From: Pseudoalteromonas phenolica | GTDB taxonomy: Bacteria > Pseudomonadota > Gammaproteobacteria > Enterobacterales > Alteromonadaceae | DNA: 64,000 nt | Assembly: GCF_005886345.1 (NCBI RefSeq) | Contig: NZ_PNEC01000021.1 | Location: forward strand, 62,001-126,000 | Direction: 5' to 3' | In this document: positions 8,806 through 17,592 of the stretch, one piece after another | Layout: the number at the start of each line of letters is the position of its first letter | Position numbering within the stretch: the first letter of the stretch is position 1 | Made by a program: the position numbers and the translations under genes | The notes under the pieces: model-generated | Database searches by the model: none | The model's input: only the letters and a program-made list of their open reading frames with translations | What the model was told of the DNA's origin: nothing

Positions 8806-10338
8806 TCAAATTTTTGGAAAACCATTCTCAAGCACTTTTTTAATTAATTCACGTTGTTTTGGTAATCTATTTTTATATTCCTCAAACGTTTTAAGCACTT
8901 GATTTGTTTGATTCTCATAGCGTGCTAACTCATGATCACTCATTTTTAATTCTTTGAAAGAAAAATCCATCCCAGCTAAAACATATAAATAATTCTCTAA
9001 ATCGAAAACCTCAAATTTAGAGAAGAAATCGTCTTTGCTAGGGTAACTTTTCATCCATAAAGAAAGCTTTTCAGTTAGACTAGATGGAATAGATGACATA
9101 TCTCTATTATCAAGCCAAAACTGACTATCAGAGCGATTTGAAATACAGTAGTGAAGCTTAACAAAATCTATCACTCTTTCCCAAGTGTAGGTAATACGCT
9201 TATTAAAGTGCTTTGCAAAATCCTCTAAATCAGACACATGCTCAGGAAGTTTATTACAAAACAGATTAGCAGAAAAATCAGAAAGCAAAATTGCTGTTGC
9301 TTCTAAAGGTTCAACAAAGCCCTGCGAAAGACCAATTGCCAAACAGTTTTTATGCCAGGCTTGCTCCCTATAACCGATCTTCATGTCAATTTTTCTAACA
9401 TTAAATTCTTCTAATGGACTTCCAACATATTTTTCAAGTTTTTCTCTTGCGGTATCTTCAGACATATACCTGTCGCAATAGACTAGGCCTATACCACGTC
9501 TAGTCGAAAGCGCGATATCCCATATCCAGCCAGCTTGATGTGCTGTTGATATAGTGAAAGGAGGAATTTCTTTGTCGAGATTAGGTACTTGAACCGTTAA
9601 CGCCTTATTTGAAAATATGACATTACTCTTATCTATAAAAGGCACAGCTAACTTCTGACCTAGTATTAGACTCGTAAAACCTGAGCAATCAATATAAAAA
9701 TCGTACTTTGTCATCCCATTTTTTTGTAGCTTCAAGGCTAAAATTCCTATTTCCGAGTCAATAGTCACGTCTTCAACATTATCGGAAATATAATTCACAC
9801 CTAATTTTTCAACTGCATTTTCCTTCAACAGTTGAGCAAATTTATGTGCATCAAAATGGTATGCATAATCAGAAATACCAGTGAATTCAGCATCAGTTAT
9901 ATTTTTAGGTGCTAAATTTAGTTCAGCTAAATGCTGTTGAATTGACACCATTTCAGCAAAACTTGACCCTTTTTTCTTATGCCAAAAGGGCAGTAAATTG
10001 TCACCGAAAGGGAAAGGGTAATCAAAAAGATGGTGATAAAAATTTTTTTCACCATGCGTTTCTTTATCCATCCAGTTAGCGAACTTAATAGATTGTTTAA
10101 AAGTTGCATCACATTTTGTTATTAGTTCAGATTCACTGATCCCTATTCTTTTAAGCGTCTGACGAATAGAAGGAACAGTTCCCTCCCCGACTCCAATTAT
10201 CGGAATATCTGGAGACTCTATTAGGGTTACTGATTTGGTTTTATCATGAGATAACTTGGTGGCAAGTAGGCTTGCTGTGATCCACCCAGCTGTTCCGCCA
10301 CCAACCACAACATAATTTTTAATCTCGATATCTTTCAT
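8806..10338 (-). CDS. Flavin-dependent halogenase (tryptophan halogenase family), second of two
   Basis: From ATG 10338 the product is 510 aa. Visible motifs are the FAD-binding GGGTAGW (13-19), GEGTVPSI (about 51-58), the catalytic lysine in FKQSIKFANW (K81, equivalent to PrnA K79), the family motif WIWDI (a WxWxI(P) variant with Ala where Pro is usual) and the conserved glutamate in GFVEPLEAT. The enzyme needs FADH2 from a reductase, none of which is encoded here. The start ATG has GAGG at good spacing. An in-frame TTG at 10350 overlaps the stop of the upstream halogenase, but the ATG is better. Substrate is unknown. Members beside TonB/SapC genes are usually annotated only by homology. Confidence 0.93.
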   Translation of the reverse strand: MKDIEIKNYVVVGGGTAGWITASLLATKLSHDKTKSVTLIESPDIPIIGVGEGTVPSIRQTLKRIGISESELITKCDATFKQSIKFANWMDKETHGEKNFYHHLFDYPFPFGDNLLPFWHKKKGSSFAEMVSIQQHLAELNLAPKNITDAEFTGISDYAYHFDAHKFAQLLKENAVEKLGVNYISDNVEDVTIDSEIGILALKLQKNGMTKYDFYIDCSGFTSLILGQKLAVPFIDKSNVIFSNKALTVQVPNLDKEIPPFTISTAHQAGWIWDIALSTRRGIGLVYCDRYMSEDTAREKLEKYVGSPLEEFNVRKIDMKIGYREQAWHKNCLAIGLSQGFVEPLEATAILLSDFSANLFCNKLPEHVSDLEDFAKHFNKRITYTWERVIDFVKLHYCISNRSDSQFWLDNRDMSSIPSSLTEKLSLWMKSYPSKDDFFSKFEVFDLENYLYVLAGMDFSFKELKMSDHELARYENQTNQVLKTFEEYKNRLPKQRELIKKVLENGFPKI

Positions 10339-10346
10339 ACATTGCC

Positions 10347-11870
10347 TCAAAGCTTCACAGAAACAAAGTTGCTTTTGCCCTGAATTTTATTTATAAAATC
10401 TGAATGACTTAGAACAGCATTGCAAGCTTGTTTTTTTCTTTCATCAAGATATTGAAAAATATCTTCAAACTCCCCGTCTATTGTGGGTATTTTTAGTTCA
10501 GGGAAATAATTCATACCATATAAAATATATCTATAGCTGGTATCAGAAAACATATGTGACGTAGAGTCAGACACATCAAAAAATTCACAGACCTTAGATT
10601 TCCACAGCTCTAATCTTTTGGATAATTCGGGACAAAAATCTAAAGTTTTGTGTACATCTCGCCAAAATTCTGTGTCCTTTCTATCTGAAAGCACATAGTG
10701 GAGCACGATGAAGTCTTTTAATTCATCATATGTTTTACACATAGTCAGATTAAAGTTATCAATATTACTTTGGCTGTTTCCTGAGAAGTTATTGTGCAAA
10801 ACAAAAAATCTTGCAGCCAAATATATTAGGTGCAAACCCGTAGACTCTAAAGGCTCAATAAAACCACTTGATAAGCCGACAGAAACACAATTACCAACCC
10901 ACTGTTGCTTCCTGCGGCCAACTTTCATTTCAATGTGGTTAAATTGAATATCATCAGGTAAATTAAGGTGGTTTCTAAATTCGTTTTCAGCAGTCTTAGA
11001 GTCTATATACCTACTTGAATAGACATATCCATTACCTGTTCGGTTCTGTAGATCTATTTTCCAAGCCCAACCTGCATTTAACGCATAAGACTCAGTATAA
11101 CTTTTAGACGAATAACCCGCTTCATGCGGTGTTTGAACAGTTACAGCTCTATCACAAAACAGCGAGTCTCTATAACTGTGCCAGTTGGAATCGTCATCTA
11201 CTTGACTAATTAAAAGGCTTCTAAACCCAGTACAGTCTATAAAATAATCTGACTTAAAAGTTCCTTTGGTTGTATCTAAGGAGTCAATAATATTACCACT
11301 GGAATTTACACTAGAAACATGTGCTTCGATTCGCTCAACCCCTTTTGCACATGCATAATCACGTAAATACTGCCCAAACAACCTTGCATCTAGGTGATAG
11401 CTATATGGCACGATAGATTGAAAACTTTTACTGTTCATTACTTTTGGTGTCAGGTTTTTTTGCGCTAAAGCATGGGCAATAGAAACACTTTGATCATAAG
11501 GCTTTCTCCGTTCAGATAATAACCATGAAGTTGCTACATCTAACCTTTTTTCTGCTTTTTCTTGGTCAAATGGATGCATATAAGTATGAACTTGGCCATC
11601 TTTACTCGGCGCGCACCAATTTTTGAATAAAATACCTGTCTTAATAGTGGCATTTGTATGTTTCATAAAGTCCATTTCATCAATACCTACTGCTTGAAGA
11701 AAGTCCTTTATCGCTGGTACAGTTGCTTCACCTACACCCACAATATCGATATCAGGGCTTTCAATAAGCCTAACTTTTACTGTTTGACCAAATTTGTTAT
11801 ATGCTTGATTAAGTAATACAGCAGTCATCCAACCTGAGGTACCACCACCGACTATTGTGATCGTATTCAT
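10347..11870 (-). CDS. Flavin-dependent halogenase (tryptophan halogenase family), first of two
   Basis: This 507-aa flavoprotein contains GGGTSGW (8-14), GEATVPAI (about 47-54), catalytic lysine K77 in IKTGILFKNW, WAWKIDLQNR (WxWxI motif) and the glutamate of FIEPLESTG. All residues thought essential for generating the lysine chloramine/hypohalous acid are present. It differs clearly in sequence from the next gene, so the pair is two distinct paralogues and not a recent duplication. The ATG is preceded by AAGGTGA. The TonB receptor gene lies 60 bp upstream with a hairpin terminator in the gap. The next halogenase begins 8 bp after its stop. Confidence 0.93.
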   Translation of the reverse strand: MNTITIVGGGTSGWMTAVLLNQAYNKFGQTVKVRLIESPDIDIVGVGEATVPAIKDFLQAVGIDEMDFMKHTNATIKTGILFKNWCAPSKDGQVHTYMHPFDQEKAEKRLDVATSWLLSERRKPYDQSVSIAHALAQKNLTPKVMNSKSFQSIVPYSYHLDARLFGQYLRDYACAKGVERIEAHVSSVNSSGNIIDSLDTTKGTFKSDYFIDCTGFRSLLISQVDDDSNWHSYRDSLFCDRAVTVQTPHEAGYSSKSYTESYALNAGWAWKIDLQNRTGNGYVYSSRYIDSKTAENEFRNHLNLPDDIQFNHIEMKVGRRKQQWVGNCVSVGLSSGFIEPLESTGLHLIYLAARFFVLHNNFSGNSQSNIDNFNLTMCKTYDELKDFIVLHYVLSDRKDTEFWRDVHKTLDFCPELSKRLELWKSKVCEFFDVSDSTSHMFSDTSYRYILYGMNYFPELKIPTIDGEFEDIFQYLDERKKQACNAVLSHSDFINKIQGKSNFVSVKL

Positions 11871-11889
11871 ACTTCACCTTTTAGAAACT

Positions 11890-11914
11890 AAAAAGCCCAG
11901 CATAGGCTGGGCTT
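11890..11914 (-). terminator. Intrinsic terminator/attenuator between TonB receptor and halogenase genes
   Basis: The arms AAGCCCAGC (11893-11901) and GCTGGGCTT (11906-11914) enclose a 4-nt loop. On the minus strand a TTTTTAG tract follows. It lies 17 bp beyond the TonB receptor stop and 20 bp before the halogenase start, so it probably lowers rather than abolishes expression of the downstream genes. Confidence 0.8.
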
Positions 11915-11930
11915 AAAACTACTTGTTATA

Positions 11931-14654
11931 TTAGAAACGGAAGTTTACGCCCGCTTTAATACGTCTTTCGCCTTCGAATGACCATGCTGGATAATTATTC
12001 TTCAGCTCATTCTTAATTGTTGATTCTGTCGGAGCAGCACCAAGTTGAATACTATCTTCTTCAAGAATGTTAACAACTTCAAATGTGAAACCTACAGAGT
12101 CATTTAAAGTGTATGTAGCTGAGAAATCAAGTGTGCCGTAATCGTCATGCATACGGTTACCGTAGAAGCCTGCGCCTTCACGGATCATGTACTCTGAACG
12201 CCAGTTATATGCTAAACGTGCACTGTAGTTATCAGCTTCATAATAACCAACTAAGTTAAGAGTATGCTTTGAAGAGTCTGAGAAGTTAGAAACTAAATCA
12301 GCATAGTTCTTAGCATCTGCTGTAGCATCAACAAAAGTGTAGTTAGCTACATAACCTAAACCACTCTCAAATGAGTTCTGCCACTGTAGTTCAAAACCGC
12401 GGATCTCACCACCAGTAGAGTTTCTCTGAGTACTGATTGTCCAATTATCATTACCAAAGTTATCAACAATACCTAACGACACATTTGGCTCTAAGCCTGC
12501 TGTTGTGAAGCTTGAAATATCTTTAATGAAATAAGTAAATGATAATAACGCGCTTGAATCATAATACCACTCTAGGCTTAAATCAGCTTGAGTAGCCTTG
12601 AATGGCTTAAGTGCTGGAGAACCCTTAGTTAACACTTCGTTGCCTTCGATGTCATCGTTATAGCCATCTTGTGATTGGCGAGCAAACATATTTGCGTAGT
12701 TTGGACGAGCGATAACTTGTGACGCTGAAGTACGAAGAATTAAATCTTCAGTTAGGTCAAATACAATATTAACACTTGGAAGAACGTCGCTGTAATCAGC
12801 TTTTTCTGTTGTTAGTGTTGTCTCATAAGCCTGGTAACCTGCTAGAGAACCACCTTCAGCGTATAAACCTGCAGCAATACCATCAAAATCTACAGCAAAA
12901 AAGTCAGACTCAGCATCTGTGCTAATATAACGTAGACCAAAGTTACCACGAACACCATCAGTTTCGAATTCAGCCATTACGTAAGCAGCAAAGTTATCTT
13001 CTTCAACTGTACCGTAACCAGAACGTAATAACTCCCACTCACCTAAACCACTTTTAGCACGCTCAAGTAGTGCATCGTAGTTCGCTTCTGGGAACATAAA
13101 GCCTTGAGAAAGTTGAAGCTGACTATCTAAATATAGCTTGCTTACATCACCAGGAAGTTGGTTAGTAGGAGCTACACGAGGGTTTGGCCAAAAAGTCTTT
13201 TCTTCAACAAAGTGGCTTGCATAACTGAAACCTGTTTTGATTGAAGTAATTGCACCAAAGTCCACATAGAACTTGATGTTACCTTGAACAAAATCTTCTT
13301 CATCTGTATTTGGTTGACTTCTAATAGACCAACCTGGTAAGTCTAAATCACCAACAAAATCATCACGAGTCCATGATTTAACTGCAGTATCTACTGCGAA
13401 GATTTTACCAGTTGCATCGTAAACACCAGCAAAATCAGACGCTTCACCGATACCATTACGTTGTGCTGCAGTGAAGTTAGTACCACCTTCAGATTTAGTA
13501 TTACCGATACGCCCATCGATTACAAAACCATCACCAGTGTATTTACCATTTACTTCTAGAGTCTTTGAATTCATTTCTGCATCACGAACCCAAGTTTGAC
13601 CCCAACTACCGCCTGCCAGTGCATCTAATGTTGTTTTAACACAATCACCAGTTGCATTAGTAGCTTGACAAGTTGGCATGTTACCTAGAGGACCATCTAC
13701 CTCGTTCTCATCAACGCCACCGTTGCTGTATTTGTCACCGTAAGGGATCCAACGAGCAGCATCTGCACCTTGAGAGAAAAGGAATAATGAAGAGTTGATG
13801 TTGTCAGCCTGAAGGTCTAATGAAGTATAGTTCAAACCAAACTCCATCTCATCAGTTGGCGCATACTGAAGCGCAACGTTTAAAGCTGTACGCTCACGGT
13901 CTTGCTTAAATACAGTTGGAGCTACTGCACCACCCCAGTTTAGAATCGTTTCTGTACCACGACGTTGATATTCAGTGTCCTTACGAGACATCGCAACTAA
14001 TGCACCAAAGTTTTCGTCGTCATTTTTCCAGCTGTATAGACCTGAAACTTCAGGGTCCCACTGCTCTGAAACAGAACCATGATCGAATTTAACACTACCG
14101 AAAACTGTATTTGCGTCTAGGTCTAATGGTTTGCGAGAGTTAACGATGATAACACCACCAACACCACCTTCAGGAAGGTCAGCTTGAGAAGACTTATAAA
14201 CTTCAATTCCACCTACCATTTCAGAAGGCATTAATGAATAGTTGAAGCTTCTATCGATTGCTTGTTGATCATACCAGTTTGTAGATGCAACAGTATGACC
14301 GTTTAATAGAGTACGTGTTAATTGTGCTGAAGCACCACGAATAGAAACTTGTTGACCTTGACCGAATTGACGACCTACTGAAACACCTGAAATACGGCCT
14401 AGAGCTTCACCTACATCACTGTCAGGAAACTTACCGACATCTTCTGCTGAAACAGCATCAACTACTGATGTTGCAAAACGTTTAGTATTAATCGCAGCTT
14501 CTAAAGAGCGACGAATACCACGTACTTCAATTACTTCAACATCTTCTTGAGCCTTGCTGCCTTCATTTGCATACGCAACGCCCGATACGCCAGCAGTCAG
14601 TACTAGACCGATGTTGGCAGCGATTAAGCTTTTCTTAAAATTATTAGCTAACAC
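11931..14654 (-). CDS. TonB-dependent outer-membrane receptor (sugar-type)
   Basis: The 907-aa precursor has a signal peptide (about 1-29, ending VAYA), then a TonB-box-like VEVIEVRG, a plug domain (about 50-175, with IRGASAQLTRTLLNG and PEGGVGGVIIVNSRKP) and a 22-strand barrel ending in Phe (KAGVNFRF). It belongs to the long 'TonB-dependent receptor' subfamily associated with oligosaccharide uptake in Alteromonadales and Xanthomonadales. The ligand cannot be read from the sequence. Start: GTG at 14654 with AAGGGGAAT upstream. A palindromic operator at 14707-14726 directly follows its predicted -10 box and another lies about 316 bp further upstream, which indicates LacI-type repression. It heads the halogenase/cupin/SapC cluster. 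Confidence 0.93.
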   Translation of the reverse strand: MLANNFKKSLIAANIGLVLTAGVSGVAYANEGSKAQEDVEVIEVRGIRRSLEAAINTKRFATSVVDAVSAEDVGKFPDSDVGEALGRISGVSVGRQFGQGQQVSIRGASAQLTRTLLNGHTVASTNWYDQQAIDRSFNYSLMPSEMVGGIEVYKSSQADLPEGGVGGVIIVNSRKPLDLDANTVFGSVKFDHGSVSEQWDPEVSGLYSWKNDDENFGALVAMSRKDTEYQRRGTETILNWGGAVAPTVFKQDRERTALNVALQYAPTDEMEFGLNYTSLDLQADNINSSLFLFSQGADAARWIPYGDKYSNGGVDENEVDGPLGNMPTCQATNATGDCVKTTLDALAGGSWGQTWVRDAEMNSKTLEVNGKYTGDGFVIDGRIGNTKSEGGTNFTAAQRNGIGEASDFAGVYDATGKIFAVDTAVKSWTRDDFVGDLDLPGWSIRSQPNTDEEDFVQGNIKFYVDFGAITSIKTGFSYASHFVEEKTFWPNPRVAPTNQLPGDVSKLYLDSQLQLSQGFMFPEANYDALLERAKSGLGEWELLRSGYGTVEEDNFAAYVMAEFETDGVRGNFGLRYISTDAESDFFAVDFDGIAAGLYAEGGSLAGYQAYETTLTTEKADYSDVLPSVNIVFDLTEDLILRTSASQVIARPNYANMFARQSQDGYNDDIEGNEVLTKGSPALKPFKATQADLSLEWYYDSSALLSFTYFIKDISSFTTAGLEPNVSLGIVDNFGNDNWTISTQRNSTGGEIRGFELQWQNSFESGLGYVANYTFVDATADAKNYADLVSNFSDSSKHTLNLVGYYEADNYSARLAYNWRSEYMIREGAGFYGNRMHDDYGTLDFSATYTLNDSVGFTFEVVNILEEDSIQLGAAPTESTIKNELKNNYPAWSFEGERRIKAGVNFRF

Positions 14655-14706
14655 AGGATTCCCCTTGAATCATTTTGTTTATTTTTTATTCACTTCTGCC
14701 CAGTGA

Positions 14707-14726
14707 AGATGACAGCGTTGTCATCT
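14707..14726. promoter_or_regulatory. LacI-type operator, TonB receptor gene proximal site
   Basis: AGATGACAGCGTTGTCATCT has perfect 8-bp arms around a central GCGT. It begins one base downstream of the predicted -10 box of the TonB receptor gene, a position that blocks transcription. The central TGACA-N4-TGTCA core is shared with sites at 15024 and 19319. Confidence 0.75.
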
Positions 14727-14727
14727 A

Positions 14728-14755
14728 ATAACAAACCATACACCCTAAATTACAA
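14728..14755 (-). promoter_or_regulatory. Sigma-70 promoter candidate, TonB receptor gene
   Basis: On the minus strand TTGTAA (14755-14750) is separated by 16 bp from TGTTAT (14733-14728). The adjoining operator would overlap the start of transcription. The -10 match is moderate. Confidence 0.5.
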
Positions 14756-15098
14756 TTTCGCTACATTTTTTTTAGCAAGCTACTCAAAAAATATTCAACA
14801 ACTTAACTAAGTAACTGAAAGTGTTATTATTTCAGGTGTATGGATGACAATTTGTTACAATAATCATGTTGAATATAGCACAAAGAAAACAAATGTGGAT
14901 AGTAAATAGGTTAAGTCAGACCATTGAATCGAGCGCCACAACTTCCTTGTGGTTCTCAACTTCAATCAGTGTTAATGAGGTAAAAAGCTTTGGCAGAAGC
15001 ATTCAAGGGTGATAATTACTCTCAATGACAGCGCTGTCATTATATCTTAGTTATGATATTTTTGTCTATGAGTTTTGGAAAAATGAGTTATCGCAAAT
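14756..15098. other. Intergenic region upstream of TonB receptor gene
   Basis: This AT-rich stretch separates the TonB receptor gene from the 3' end of pgl. Apart from the palindrome at 15024-15041, no open reading frame with a ribosome-binding site and no RNA gene was recognised. Confidence 0.5.
15024..15041. promoter_or_regulatory. LacI-type operator, distal site of TonB receptor gene
   Basis: AATGACAGCGCTGTCATT is a perfect 18-bp palindrome with a central CpG, as is typical of LacI-family operators. It lies beyond the pgl terminator and about 370 bp upstream of the TonB receptor start, so the TonB gene is the only sensible target. Centre-to-centre distance to the proximal site is about 316 bp, which would allow looping. 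Confidence 0.75.
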
Positions 15099-15126
15099 AA
15101 AAAACGCGTCATTAAGACGCGTTTTT
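15099..15126 (-). terminator. Intrinsic terminator of the zwf-pgl unit
   Basis: AAAAACGCGTC and GACGCGTTTTT form an 11-bp stem over a short loop. On the minus strand the T-run follows directly. It starts 17 bp after the pgl stop codon. Confidence 0.9.
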
Positions 15127-15142
15127 CTCATTTGAACCATTC

Positions 15143-15850
15143 TTAAGGTGCCCAGAATACCGTTAAATCAATGTCAGAATGAGCTAATACTGCTCTTAAA
15201 GGTATATCGAATTCAGACCCTTCTGTTTTAGCGTCTTCATAAACCGCTTTCTTTTCTTCTCCAGAAATAAGTAAAACAACTTTTTGAGAATTCGCAATTC
15301 CACTTAGCGTTAAACTCATTCGCTCTGTGATGCTACCCGTCACTTCGCTTTCAATGGCATTAATGGCACATACTTTATCTGTGCTATTTAGGCCATTTTC
15401 TAAACCGTTAGCATGAGGGAATAAAGAAGCTGTGTGACCATCAGGACCCATTCCTAGAATAGTGACGTCAGCCGTTTTTAATTCTGCATACGCTTTTTCG
15501 CATTCAGCTTGTCCTGAGACCGCGGAGTCTGCTGAGTTCTTCATCGTAACAAAGTTGGCTTTTGCTGCGTGATTTTGTAACAGCGTTGAGTTAATAAAAG
15601 CTTCGTTAGACTTGTCATGGCTGACGTCTACCCAACGCTCGTCTACCATAGCAACAGACACTTTTTCCCATGGAAATTCTAAATTCGCTAAATATTTATA
15701 GGCAGGAGCTGGAGATGAGCCACCCGACACCATTAATACAGCTTGACCATCTTGCTCAATACCTTGAGATAATTGAGATTCTAACAACTTAGCTAATGCT
15801 TCTGTCATTGCCGCTTTTGAATCGAAAAATTGCTCTGTTAGATTGGCCAT
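15143..15850 (-). CDS. pgl: 6-phosphogluconolactonase
   Basis: This enzyme hydrolyses 6-phosphogluconolactone to 6-phosphogluconate, the second step shared by the Entner-Doudoroff and pentose phosphate routes. It is 235 aa, normal for the DevB/SOL-type lactonase. Visible motifs are VSGGSSPAPAYK (phosphate-binding, about 42-53), DERWV (about 71-75) and LGMGPDGHTASLFP, whose His is catalytic. The ATG overlaps the zwf stop by one base (TAATG), so translation is coupled to zwf. A strong terminator follows. Confidence 0.96.
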   Translation of the reverse strand: MANLTEQFFDSKAAMTEALAKLLESQLSQGIEQDGQAVLMVSGGSSPAPAYKYLANLEFPWEKVSVAMVDERWVDVSHDKSNEAFINSTLLQNHAAKANFVTMKNSADSAVSGQAECEKAYAELKTADVTILGMGPDGHTASLFPHANGLENGLNSTDKVCAINAIESEVTGSITERMSLTLSGIANSQKVVLLISGEEKKAVYEDAKTEGSEFDIPLRAVLAHSDIDLTVFWAP

Positions 15851-17322
15851 TATGCGCCCTCTCCTACATTAAACCATTTATGTTTAGACTCTGCTAATAA
15901 CTCATCAGCAGCTTCTGGTCCCCAAGAGCCCGCTCGGTAAAGTGCTGGCGTACCTTTTTCTTGCCAACGAGCAATGATCGGATCAATCCATTGCCATGCT
16001 CGGCGAACTTCTTGACGATGGATGAATAATGACGGGTTATTGGCTGCCGCATCTAACATTAGTCGCTTATACGCATCAGAGTGGAAACCGTTTTCATATT
16101 GCTCACTCAATTCAATGTTTAGCGTCACCGGTTGTAATTGCATCTCATGCTTATCTAACTGTTTCGACATCAGTGTAAGTTGGATACTCTCTTCAGGCTG
16201 AAGACGAATAACTAAACGGTTTGGTTGAACCGGGCCAACATTATTTTCATAAACATTGTGAGATACAGGCTTATATTCAACTACAATTTCCGCACAACGC
16301 TGCTTCATACGTTTGCCTGTTCTTAGGTAGAATGGCACACCAGACCAACGCCAGTTATCAATATGCGCTCTGATTGCTACGAAAGTCTCAGTGGTACTCG
16401 CACCTTCAGCAAGTTCTTCTAAATAACCAGGTACAATTTTGCCATCAAGTTCGCCCGGCACATACTGACCACGAACCACATTGCTATCAACGTCTTCTGA
16501 AACAAGCGGACGTAATGCTTCAAGTACTTTTAGTTTTTCTGTTCTAATACTTTGCGCATTTAGCTTATGTGGTGACTCCATAGCCACTAGACATAATAAT
16601 TGTAGTAAATGGTTTTGTACCATATCACGAAGTGCACCCGCTTTATCATAGAAACCTGCACGTGACTCAAGACCAACCGTTTCAGAAATGCTGATTTGGA
16701 TATTATCAATGGTTTTTGCATCCCATAAGTTTTCGAATAATGCATTCGAAAAACGCAAAGCCATTAAATTCTGTACTGTTTCTTTACCTAGATAATGGTC
16801 AATACGGAAAATTTGCTCTTCTTTAAAGAACTCAGCAATTCGAGCATTAATTTCTTCAGCTGATTGACCACAATAACCAATTGGCTTTTCAACAACAACA
16901 CGAGAAGTTTCAGTAATTAGGCCTTTTAGAGATAAGATTTCACAGCATTGGCCATAAACCGCTGGCGGAAGAGATAAATAAAATACGCGAGATTTGTCAT
17001 CTGCATCTGTATTAAGAATTTTATTTAACTCATCCCAATTATCATCAGCTTCAGTTACATTTATAACGACAGGAATTAAATAAGTTGAAAATGCCTGCCA
17101 ATCTTTTTCATTGAATTCGCCTTCTGCTAAAAAAGACTTTAAAGCCTGGTGTGCCGTATCAATATAATCTTTTTGTTGTTCTTGTCCACGGACTGTAGGC
17201 AAAATACGAGAGCCTTCCGGTAAGTTGCCTTCTTGATAAGCTCTATACATCGCAGGCAATAGTTTACGAAGTGCTAAATCACCGCCGCCACCAAAAATTA
17301 CAATATCAAAAGGGTTAAGCAT
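15850..17322 (-). CDS. zwf: Glucose-6-phosphate 1-dehydrogenase
   Basis: This enzyme oxidises glucose-6-phosphate to 6-phosphogluconolactone with NADP (or NAD). It is 490 aa, the expected length. It has the nucleotide-binding GGGGDLA (11-17), EKPIG (145-149) and the active-site signature RIDHYLGKE (173-181), whose histidine is the catalytic base. The ATG follows a GAGAG ribosome-binding site. The gene lies 270 bp downstream of pgi and overlaps pgl by one base. The pgi-zwf gap contains three tandem hairpins, one of which is identical over 16 nt to an element in the edd leader (see 17472-17563), so control by leader RNA is likely. Confidence 0.97.
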   Translation of the reverse strand: MLNPFDIVIFGGGGDLALRKLLPAMYRAYQEGNLPEGSRILPTVRGQEQQKDYIDTAHQALKSFLAEGEFNEKDWQAFSTYLIPVVINVTEADDNWDELNKILNTDADDKSRVFYLSLPPAVYGQCCEILSLKGLITETSRVVVEKPIGYCGQSAEEINARIAEFFKEEQIFRIDHYLGKETVQNLMALRFSNALFENLWDAKTIDNIQISISETVGLESRAGFYDKAGALRDMVQNHLLQLLCLVAMESPHKLNAQSIRTEKLKVLEALRPLVSEDVDSNVVRGQYVPGELDGKIVPGYLEELAEGASTTETFVAIRAHIDNWRWSGVPFYLRTGKRMKQRCAEIVVEYKPVSHNVYENNVGPVQPNRLVIRLQPEESIQLTLMSKQLDKHEMQLQPVTLNIELSEQYENGFHSDAYKRLMLDAAANNPSLFIHRQEVRRAWQWIDPIIARWQEKGTPALYRAGSWGPEAADELLAESKHKWFNVGEGA

Positions 17323-17471
17323 AATTTACTCTCTACATGGTTAGGCGCGACAATTGCGTTGGCACGCTTCATATTTGCTTGTTGGATAGTTTACCAAGCA
17401 AGCTTGGTTTGGGGTATTGAATTCGTTTGCATTTCACGGGGGCTGGTTTGTATGAAAATGCTAAAATGAGT

Positions 17472-17563
17472 CTTAGGGGCTCTGTAATTCCTCTCACAAA
17501 AATACAGGCCCTAAGAACTCCAGCGCTACCCGTTCAAAGGTATTGTTTTCACTTTGCGTGAAA
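17472..17563 (-). promoter_or_regulatory. Putative structured leader of zwf (three tandem hairpins)
   Basis: Reading the minus strand there are three hairpins. P1 has arms TTTCAC/GTGAAA (17563-17547). P2 is TACCTTTGAACGGGTA (17542-17527), which folds into a 5-bp stem with a 6-nt loop. P3 has arms CTTAGGG+CTGTA pairing with TACAG+CCCTAAG (17515-17472), with a 16-nt loop containing GAGAGGAA. P2 occurs identically in the edd leader, also 12 nt before a larger hairpin with a GGA in its loop. No strong U-tract follows P3, so it is not an ordinary terminator. Function is inferred only. Confidence 0.55.
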
Positions 17564-17592
17564 TCGGTGTGCCTCGGATGAGGCAAAATCCA

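Noticed and set aside
10339..10350. Upstream TTG start for the second halogenase, overlapping the first gene's stop
   Set aside because: The ATG at 10338 has a better-spaced GAGG and gives the N terminus expected for the family.
17527..17542. The shared 16-mer as part of a tRNA gene (T-loop-like TTGAAC)
   Set aside because: No acceptor, D or anticodon arms can be formed around either copy.
17323..17592. HexR-type operator (TGTAAT...ATTACA) upstream of zwf
   Set aside because: TGTAATTCC at about 17483 has no properly spaced second half-site.
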